Origin: Bdellovibrionaceae bacterium UBA5009
Lineage (GTDB): Bacteria > Bdellovibrionota > Bdellovibrionia > Bdellovibrionales > Bdellovibrionaceae
Direction of reading: 5' to 3'
Assembly: GCA_002396665.1 (NCBI GenBank)
Contig: DGYJ01000086.1
Coordinates: 12,655-28,012 of the forward strand
Length of the DNA: 15,358 bases
The translations under genes were made by a program, and so were the position numbers. The notes beneath the pieces were generated by a model. It saw only the letters and a list, made by a program, of their open reading frames with translations. It was not told the origin of the DNA and ran no database searches. Below, piece after piece: positions 8,563-14,017 of this stretch (positions are counted from its first letter, which is position 1; every line of letters begins with the position of its first letter).

Positions 8563-8581
8563 ATGTCTACTCTTCTGACAT
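8563..8581. promoter_or_regulatory. Candidate upstream activator site (ATGTC-N9-GACAT)
   Basis: A perfect 5-base inverted repeat with a 9-base spacer, centred about 138 bases before the predicted start site of the sigma-54 promoter, where enhancer sites usually lie. The same TGTC-N9-GACA core occurs upstream of the activator gene itself (6878-6894). Its role is inferred from position and similarity. Confidence 0.35.
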
Positions 8582-8683
8582 CACCTTTTTACAATTTAAA
8601 AATTCGATTGAAAATCAACAATTTCCGAAGGCAATTTTTCACTTCCAGAATTAATTTCTAAATCTGGCCGCAGGGACAATTCT

Positions 8684-8699
8684 CGGCACGCAGAGTGCA
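8684..8699 (+). promoter_or_regulatory. Sigma-54 (-24/-12) promoter
   Basis: The sequence CGGCACGCAGAGTGCA matches the consensus TGGCACR-N4-TTGCW at all defined positions except the first T and the first T of the -12 box. GG (8685-8686) and GC (8697-8698) have the required spacing. The predicted start is near 8710. This leaves a 15-base leader, GCCAGGCGGGAGCTT, before ATG 8725 and places the GTG at 8695 and ATG at 8701 outside the transcript. The preceding gene encodes a sigma-54 activator, which supports the call. Confidence 0.65.
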
Positions 8700-8724
8700 T
8701 ATGGAAAATGCCAGGCGGGAGCTT

Positions 8725-9585
8725 ATGAAAAACGAAAATACTGACGTACAAGCTGTTGAAAAATTAAAGCGAATAATCATGGGGCGCTATGGGAAGGGCT
8801 TGATGCTTCGTCAACTTGTCGACCTGAACAAGGCCGACAAGTTGAACGAGCATCAATTAAAAGGGGTGGATCTTTATATTCCACTGCGCTTGAATGAAGA
8901 GTACTTGGGGACAGCAATTGTGCCATTTGCCGATGACTTGGCGGAAGATAAGCGCAGTCAGATTTCGCAATTAGTAAAAATGGCTATGGAGCCAGTTTTG
9001 TATTCTGATTTTTTAGAAAGAAAACAAAACAACTTACAACAAATTACAGATTTCGAGTTCAGCACTGAAAATTTGGAAGTGTTTGAAGATGGGACGGCGG
9101 CTCCAAGTTCGGATGATGAAATGACCGATGAAGAGATGGAAGCTGGCGATGGCAGTCAGTTGTTGACTCAGATTATTCATCTTTCGAGTGAAAATGAAAA
9201 TGCATTACGTAAGATGGCCCATCAAATTCATGAAATGACCCATCGCTGGGCCTTTGTCCCGTTTCAAGATATCGCATCACAAATTCATGGCGTTTCTGAT
9301 TTAGTCAAACTGGGTGCAATGACAATACTTGTGACAGACATTGAAAAACTAGACCAGAGTTTACAAAGCATTTTGGTTGAATACATTAGCGAAGAACGCA
9401 GTGACCAGGAACCTTTGATCATTTCAACATCAGGTTTAAAGGCCTCTGAGATTGAAAAGCACGAAAATTTACTTCCACTTTTACGAGATGAAATCACGAT
9501 CAATACTTTTGATGTGGACCGTGCACCATTTAGCTATTCACAGCTGAAAGAAGTGATCGAGCTTTTCTTCTTTCGTCAGACTTGA
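8725..9585 (+). CDS. Degenerate EBP-like protein: GAF-like region plus pseudo-AAA+ domain
   Basis: I know no named family for this. The N-terminal third has a GAF-like strand pattern (DLYIPLRLNEEYLGTAIVPF) and a helix, then a strongly acidic linker (near nucleotides 9085-9155). The C-terminal half can be laid over the AAA+ domain of the upstream activator. SENENALRKMAHQIHEMTHR stands where that protein has GENGTGKELIARSIHYNSNR, and ILVTDIEKLDQSLQSILVEY where it has FFLDEIGDTSPTMQVKLLRV. The conserved lysine of Walker A is missing (residues 155-162), Walker B has TD (204-205) instead of DE, and the GAFTGA loop and helix-turn-helix are absent. It therefore cannot be a working activator; a partner or inhibitor of one is my inference. 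The frame is open from GTG 8695, but the sigma-54 promoter favours ATG 8725 with AGGCGGGAG just upstream. The kinase gene follows after 32 bases. Confidence 0.75.
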   Translation: MKNENTDVQAVEKLKRIIMGRYGKGLMLRQLVDLNKADKLNEHQLKGVDLYIPLRLNEEYLGTAIVPFADDLAEDKRSQISQLVKMAMEPVLYSDFLERKQNNLQQITDFEFSTENLEVFEDGTAAPSSDDEMTDEEMEAGDGSQLLTQIIHLSSENENALRKMAHQIHEMTHRWAFVPFQDIASQIHGVSDLVKLGAMTILVTDIEKLDQSLQSILVEYISEERSDQEPLIISTSGLKASEIEKHENLLPLLRDEITINTFDVDRAPFSYSQLKEVIELFFFRQT

Positions 9586-9617
9586 TTTGTTGTATTTCAT
9601 CAGTCATTCTAAAGTGA

Positions 9618-10637
9618 ATGGCGGCAACAGATTTACAAATTCAAAATTTTTTAACGAAGCATTTCGGATCGGAAGGCTTTAAGGTTTTCAACCTGGCGGG
9701 GGATGCCTCGAATCGTCGCTATTATCGTATCGTGTACGATAATCAGTCCTGGGTTTTGATGAACTGGGAACCTTTCGAAGTCAAAAAATATCCATTTATT
9801 AGTGTTTTGAGCCACTTCAAAGAAAGTGGTGTGCGCGTTCCTTCAATAGTCACATATTCCGAAAAAGACGGTCTTGTTTTACTGGAAGATCTTGGGGATT
9901 TAACCCTTGAGCGTAAATTTTGGGAAAGCCAAAACCAACAGTCATCAATGGTGTATTATGAAATGGCCATTGACGAGATGGTTAAAATTCATATTAATGC
10001 CACCGAAAATAAAAAAGAATGCACAGCTTTCAATATCATGTTTGATACAGAAAAATTTTTGTGGGAAATGAACTACGGAAAAGACAATTTGTTGTTGGGT
10101 GTTTTAAAGTTTCAAATGAGCCCCTCTGTTGCCGATGAATTGCAAAAGATCTATATCGATATTTGTCAGCGCTTGCACAACGAACCCAAGCGCATTGCTC
10201 ATCGTGATTATCATTCCAGAAATTTGATGATGAAATTAGATCAAATGACAGTAATCGACTTTCAAGATGCAAGGCTTGGCCCTGTTCAATATGATCTTGT
10301 CAGCTTGTTGAAAGATTCCTACGTGGATTTAAACGAAGAATCGACACAGCATTTGATCAATAACTACCTTGAAAAAACTAAAGACTATTTGCCCAAAAAT
10401 TTTTCACGGGAACAGTTTGATTTGATTTATGAACTTCAAAGTATTCAAAGATGCTTTAAGGCCTGCGGTAGCTTTGCCAGCTTTTATCATCAACGTGAAG
10501 ATCGTCGCTATTTAAAATATTTAAGTGGAACTTTAAAACGTGTTTTAAAAAGTCTGACTGAATTTCCAGAATACAAGGTCTTTGCAGAAATTTTAATTGA
10601 TTCTGGGGCTTTGGCTAAAAAGTACGAACTCTTATGA
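9618..10637 (+). CDS. amgK: AmgK-like N-acetylmuramate/N-acetylglucosamine 1-kinase
   Basis: This is an aminoglycoside-phosphotransferase-fold kinase. In Pseudomonas, AmgK phosphorylates the anomeric C1 of MurNAc (and GlcNAc) in the cytosol, the first dedicated step of the salvage route that bypasses de novo UDP-MurNAc synthesis. Family features seen: the glycine-loop equivalent LAGDASNRRYYR near the N-terminus, the catalytic loop HRDYHSRN (residues 195-202, D197 the likely base and N202 a metal ligand), and IDFQDARLGPVQYDL with D214 in the DFG-like position. Its 339 residues match the family length. The stop overlaps the next start (ATGA), and that gene encodes a MurU-like enzyme, which is the strongest support for AmgK over other phosphotransferases. 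The start has only a weak site (TAAAGTGA, 9610-9617). There is no terminator between it and the preceding gene. Confidence 0.85.
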   Translation: MAATDLQIQNFLTKHFGSEGFKVFNLAGDASNRRYYRIVYDNQSWVLMNWEPFEVKKYPFISVLSHFKESGVRVPSIVTYSEKDGLVLLEDLGDLTLERKFWESQNQQSSMVYYEMAIDEMVKIHINATENKKECTAFNIMFDTEKFLWEMNYGKDNLLLGVLKFQMSPSVADELQKIYIDICQRLHNEPKRIAHRDYHSRNLMMKLDQMTVIDFQDARLGPVQYDLVSLLKDSYVDLNEESTQHLINNYLEKTKDYLPKNFSREQFDLIYELQSIQRCFKACGSFASFYHQREDRRYLKYLSGTLKRVLKSLTEFPEYKVFAEILIDSGALAKKYELL

Positions 10638-11662
10638 AGGTGATGTTGTTGGCCGCCGGTGAAGGCACTAGGTTTAGACCCCACACCTTGCGATTACCAA
10701 AACCTGCATTACCCTTTTTAAATATTCCATTGGGCTACTATACTTTGCGATGGATAGATGAACTTAAGCCCGAAGGTTTTGTTGTGAATACATTTCATTT
10801 GCCAAGCGAAATCCACAAGGTTTTCAACAAGATCAAACCCAGATTAAAAAATTTAGAATTTTCTGACGAGAAAGAAAAAATTTTAGGCAGCGGTGGCGGT
10901 CTTGGCCATGCGAAGAAATTTTTTGCAAAGACCGAAACAATTTTATTAGCCAATGCGGATGAAGTCTTTTTTCCGATGGAAGAAAAAATTCTTGCCAGAG
11001 CATTACAGCAACACAAAGACAATAAAGCCTTAGCGACTTTGATCGTTATCGAACATCCCGAAGTAGGTCAGCAGTTTGGCGGGATTTGGGTCGATGCCAA
11101 TGGGCAAGTCATTGGGTTTGGTAAGAAAGAGCCCGTTGGCGCTGTAAAGGGTTATCATTACATTGGTGTTTGTTTATTGGATCAAAAAGTTTTTGATCTG
11201 ATTCCAGAAGGCGAAAGTAATATTTTACATGATGTCTTGATTAAAGCTCTTAACGATTCCAAATTAAGTTCAGGGCCAAGCTTAGGCAAAGTTCAAATTT
11301 TTAATACCCGTGGGGTTTGGTTCGAAACCGGGAATTTAGAAAGTTATTTGAATGCCACCCGCGAAAGTTTGAATTTGTTGACTCAAAAGCTTGAGCCCTT
11401 CGACGAGATGGCCAGGGCGCAAAGATATTTGTTTGATGTGACGCAAGAGTTCGCTCCAGATAGTGAGCTTTACCAATATGAAAACGGTATTCTTTGGAGC
11501 TCGAAGTCCGCAAGCCCTTTACCGCATACAAGCATTAGTGGCTTTGCCGTGGTCGGCGAGGGCGCAAAGATGCCCCGATCTGTTCGCTTAGAAAACGCTG
11601 TCGTCGGCGCAGGTGTTCAGCTTGAAGATTTTGAGTCGATTGATAGCCAACTGAAGTTGTAA
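10634..11662 (+). CDS. murU: MurU-like sugar-1-phosphate nucleotidyltransferase with C-terminal extension
   Basis: This is a nucleotidyltransferase that should convert MurNAc-1-phosphate plus UTP to UDP-MurNAc, completing the AmgK route. Visible are the nucleotide-binding signature LAAGEGTRFRPHT with PKPALP (residues 6-27), the glycine-rich GSGGG (85-89) and the metal-binding ANADE (D109). Pseudomonas MurU has about 220 residues and consists of this domain alone. Here 342 residues include an extra segment of about 80-100, whose end (GFAVVGEGAKMPRSVRLENAVVGAGV) resembles the left-handed beta-helix repeats of larger sugar nucleotidyltransferases. The specificity rests mainly on the overlapping kinase gene; a mannose- or glucose-1-phosphate enzyme cannot be excluded. 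No clear terminator follows, only an AT-only inverted repeat at 11671-11686. Confidence 0.78.
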   Translation: MKVMLLAAGEGTRFRPHTLRLPKPALPFLNIPLGYYTLRWIDELKPEGFVVNTFHLPSEIHKVFNKIKPRLKNLEFSDEKEKILGSGGGLGHAKKFFAKTETILLANADEVFFPMEEKILARALQQHKDNKALATLIVIEHPEVGQQFGGIWVDANGQVIGFGKKEPVGAVKGYHYIGVCLLDQKVFDLIPEGESNILHDVLIKALNDSKLSSGPSLGKVQIFNTRGVWFETGNLESYLNATRESLNLLTQKLEPFDEMARAQRYLFDVTQEFAPDSELYQYENGILWSSKSASPLPHTSISGFAVVGEGAKMPRSVRLENAVVGAGVQLEDFESIDSQLKL

Positions 11663-11684
11663 ATAGTCTGAATTTTTGTAAAAA

Positions 11685-11713
11685 TTGAATCGCGTGAATG
11701 TAATATATATATT
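11685..11713 (+). promoter_or_regulatory. Upstream copy of a duplicated palindromic promoter
   Basis: TTGAAT (11685-11690), a 17-base spacer and TATATT (11708-11713) form a fair sigma-70-type promoter. Inside and beyond it lies a 34-base imperfect palindrome (11691-11724, 14 of 17 pairs) that starts CGCGTGAATG and ends GACGCG. Confidence 0.4.
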
Positions 11714-11716
11714 GTA

Positions 11717-11745
11717 TTGACGCGCGTGAATATAACATATATATT
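11717..11745 (+). promoter_or_regulatory. Downstream copy of the duplicated palindromic promoter
   Basis: TTGACG (11717-11722), exactly 17 bases, then TATATT (11740-11745): five of six matches in each box. The predicted start is near 11752, only a few bases before ATG 11755. The 30-base palindrome 11725-11754 covers the spacer, the -10 box and the start site, so a bound regulator would block it. Confidence 0.55.
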
Positions 11746-11754
11746 ATATTCACG

Positions 11755-12951
11755 ATGATTGAAAGATCCATGCCGATATGGCTTCAAGAAAGTTTAAACG
11801 AAAAGGACAAAAAACTATTGTCCAAGTCCCAAATGGTTTGGATTACGGGGCCCAGACAGGTTGGCAAAACCCATATGGCTAAAGATTTGGTCGATGGTTA
11901 TTACAATTGGGATACCATAGAGGTCCGCAAAGCCTTTGCACAAGATCCTTATTTTTTTCGCAATCAAAATAAAGCACGGTGGATTTGCTTTGATGAAATT
12001 CATAAGCGTAAGGATTGGAAAAAGTTATTGAAGGGTTATTACGATAGTCCACAGCGAATAGAAAACTTTTTGGTTACAGGTTCAGGACGCTTTGATCAAT
12101 ATCTGCGAGGTGGTGATTCTTTGCAGGGCAGATATAATCTGTATCAACTATTCCCACTGCATGTTGATGAACTTTCTGGAAGTCATAAGAAATTAAATAA
12201 CGAAGTAGGATTTCAAAATTTTGAGCCCCATGAAAAAACAATTTCTGATGAAGATTTGATTGAATTAGGTGGATTTCCAGCTCCATTTTTGTCTGGAAGT
12301 AAAGCCCAGCTTAATCGATGGCAAGACCAGTATATTGATCGGCTAACCAGGGAAGATGTTCGGGATTTTAGCAGTATTGAAAAAGTGGATCAAATGGATT
12401 TGCTTGCTCGGCTGTTGCCGTCAAGAACGATGTCACCGTTATCGATTCGTTCGCTCAGCGAAGATGTTGAGGTCAGCCCCGTAGCCATCAAATCGTGGTT
12501 GCGCCTTTTTGAGGTCATGTATTTAGGCTTCCAATTAAAACCCTATCATCAAAAAATTCACCGTTCTGTAAAAAAAGAAAAAAAGTGGTATTTTTATCAA
12601 TGGACTTTTAATGAAGATCCAGCAGCACGGTTTGAAAATTATCTTGCTGTGCAGTTGGCTGCGTGTTGTTCTGCTTGGTCTGAACAGGGGTTCGGAAGAT
12701 ACGAACTGCAGTATTTACGCGATCAAGACCGACGTGAAGTCGACTTTGTCATTACAAGGAACTTAAAACCAATAGCTTTATTCGAAGCTAAAAGCTCATT
12801 TCAAGATTGGCCAAACAGTCTAAAATACTATTGCGAGAAACTAAAAGTGCCTGGCTTTTTAGTTTACCCAAAAGGTCCGACAAGAAAACAGGCCCTGGGA
12901 TGGAGCTTACCAAGTCAACAATTATTGACAGGTTCAATTTTAAAAAAATAA
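11755..12951 (+). CDS. AAA+ ATPase with DUF4143 domain (AAA_14 type)
   Basis: This belongs to the widespread ATPase family with an N-terminal AAA_14 domain and a C-terminal DUF4143 domain. Its members are common in accessory DNA and mostly have no known function. Walker A GPRQVGKT is at residues 32-39, Walker B WICFDEIHK has D80/E81, and the sensor-like VTGSGRFD follows at 107-114. The C-terminus carries a PD-(D/E)XK-like pattern: REVDF with D330, then FEAK (E344, K346), so a nuclease-like fold is possible but activity is unproven. Its 398 residues are normal for the family. The first ATG (11755) directly follows a palindrome and has no ribosome binding site; ATG 11770, preceded by GAAAGA, is an alternative start. 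The gene stands alone under a duplicated palindromic promoter. It may be a passenger gene, as no related partner gene is next to it. Confidence 0.87.
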   Translation: MIERSMPIWLQESLNEKDKKLLSKSQMVWITGPRQVGKTHMAKDLVDGYYNWDTIEVRKAFAQDPYFFRNQNKARWICFDEIHKRKDWKKLLKGYYDSPQRIENFLVTGSGRFDQYLRGGDSLQGRYNLYQLFPLHVDELSGSHKKLNNEVGFQNFEPHEKTISDEDLIELGGFPAPFLSGSKAQLNRWQDQYIDRLTREDVRDFSSIEKVDQMDLLARLLPSRTMSPLSIRSLSEDVEVSPVAIKSWLRLFEVMYLGFQLKPYHQKIHRSVKKEKKWYFYQWTFNEDPAARFENYLAVQLAACCSAWSEQGFGRYELQYLRDQDRREVDFVITRNLKPIALFEAKSSFQDWPNSLKYYCEKLKVPGFLVYPKGPTRKQALGWSLPSQQLLTGSILKK

Positions 12952-12965
12952 ATTATTTTTTAAAA
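12938..12965. terminator. AT-only inverted repeat between convergent genes, possible weak bidirectional terminator
   Basis: TTTTAAAAAAATAA (12938-12951) faces TTATTTTTTAAAA (12953-12965) across the two converging stop codons, with one extra A on the left arm. It contains no G or C, so the hairpin is weak; runs of T occur on both strands. No better terminator is visible between the two genes. Confidence 0.25.
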
Positions 12966-14008
12966 TCCATATTGCTTGCAGCATTGATTTCGATAAAAGA
13001 ATTTTGTTTTTCTTTTAATTTATATCGACGGGTCATCATATTAAAAATTGAATCAGATGCGACACCGATGGGGTCACCGTTGAAATCTTTCGATAAACCC
13101 GAAACTGCGTTGGCGTTGGCAGGGTTGCGACCATTGCTTGCCGCAGATCCAAGCCCTGTGCTTCGCGAAGCTTGCTCGTCAGAAGAAGATCCCGAAGTCG
13201 AGCCACTGCTTAAGCTTCGACCACCACCTTCTTCGTAACCACTGGCTGCAGTCAGGGCTCCCATTTTGTGTACACGTTTATTCGCATCGGCAGAGATTGA
13301 ATTTAATGCTGAATTAAATCCAGAGGGATCTAATCCTGCGGACTGAAGTGAGCTAGCATCTTTAAGATCACCAACTTTTACGTCTTTTCCATTAACGTTA
13401 ATTGTTGCATTAGGGTCGTTTAAATCAATACCAGATTTTCCTGTCAGATCTTTCATTGTTGATTTAAAGGCATTCACATCCATAGCCTTTTGAATATTTG
13501 GATCTTTAAGCAGGTCATCATCGGAAAGCGTTCTATTCAGAGCCTTTTCGTCAAAACCAGAAATGCTTCCGCCTCCGCCATCAACGCTTCCCCATCCATT
13601 GGATTGCCCCATAGTGTCTGCTGCAGATGCAGCAGCAGCAGCATTGTTTTTTGCTTGTTGGGTAAAAATTTTTGAACCAACAATCAATGCAATTCCAGTA
13701 AAACAACTTGGTAATTTTGGAATCGGTGGGCAACCACTAGCCATTTGCATGGCTCCAGTTAACTGCATTCCAGTTGAAATCATTGTACTGATTAACTGCC
13801 CAGTTTTATTTTGCTTTTTAGAATTAGTAGCTGATTGATAAACGGCTTCACTTCCACCGTCTGCAGCTTTAGTGTTTCCACCGCTTTGTGCAGAAATTTG
13901 TCCTGCCAATTGTTGAGCCTTGGCTTCGCCAGCCGCTTGCTTGCCACCACCTGCGTAACTTTGCTGAAAAGAAACAACTGTAAGAAAAAATAAAATTATT
14001 TTCTTCAT
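12953..14008 (-). CDS. Secreted protein of unknown function, Gly/Ser/Ala-rich
   Basis: I do not recognise this family. The first 19 residues are a clear Sec signal peptide (Lys-Lys, hydrophobic core, SYA then GGG), so the protein is exported. A low-complexity start leads to a moderately hydrophobic helical segment (about 72-116) with its only two cysteines, C93 and C102, flanking PPIPKLP; they may form a disulfide. An Ala-rich stretch, a Gly-rich linker, a charged middle part with repeated DPN/DPS motifs and a Ser/Gly-rich region follow. The C-terminus is more ordered and basic (IFNMMTRRYKLKEKQNSF). The start ATG has TAAGGAAG ten to four bases upstream, and this site overlaps the stop codon of the preceding gene, so the pair is translationally linked. 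The ends of this gene and the ATPase gene are one base apart. Confidence 0.8.
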   Translation of the reverse strand: MKKIILFFLTVVSFQQSYAGGGKQAAGEAKAQQLAGQISAQSGGNTKAADGGSEAVYQSATNSKKQNKTGQLISTMISTGMQLTGAMQMASGCPPIPKLPSCFTGIALIVGSKIFTQQAKNNAAAAASAADTMGQSNGWGSVDGGGGSISGFDEKALNRTLSDDDLLKDPNIQKAMDVNAFKSTMKDLTGKSGIDLNDPNATINVNGKDVKVGDLKDASSLQSAGLDPSGFNSALNSISADANKRVHKMGALTAASGYEEGGGRSLSSGSTSGSSSDEQASRSTGLGSAASNGRNPANANAVSGLSKDFNGDPIGVASDSIFNMMTRRYKLKEKQNSFIEINAASNMDFKK

Positions 14009-14017
14009 TGGACTTCC

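Larger units (their letters stand above)
11685..11754. repeat. Tandem 32-base repeats carrying two palindromes
   Basis: Two copies of a 32-base unit lie head to tail (11685-11716 and 11717-11748), identical at 27 of 32 positions by my count. Each unit overlaps a palindrome: an imperfect one at 11691-11724 and a nearly perfect 30-base one at 11725-11754. The latter has arms CGTGAATATAA and TTATATTCACG and a single mismatched pair near the centre. The arrangement suggests a two-site operator. Confidence 0.8.

Noticed and set aside
8695..8724. Upstream starts GTG 8695 and ATG 8701 for the pseudo-EBP gene
   Set aside because: They overlap or directly follow the -12 box of the sigma-54 promoter and would not be in the mRNA; no suitable ribosome binding site precedes them.
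11671..11686. AATTTTT-GT-AAAAATT as terminator of the MurU-like gene
   Set aside because: It contains no G-C pairs in the stem and has a two-base loop; it also overlaps the -35 box of the duplicated promoter.
12807..13238. Plus-strand open frame of 143 codons crossing the end of the ATPase gene
   Set aside because: It lies in another frame over the ATPase end and then antisense to the secreted-protein gene; there is no start signal and no protein-like pattern.
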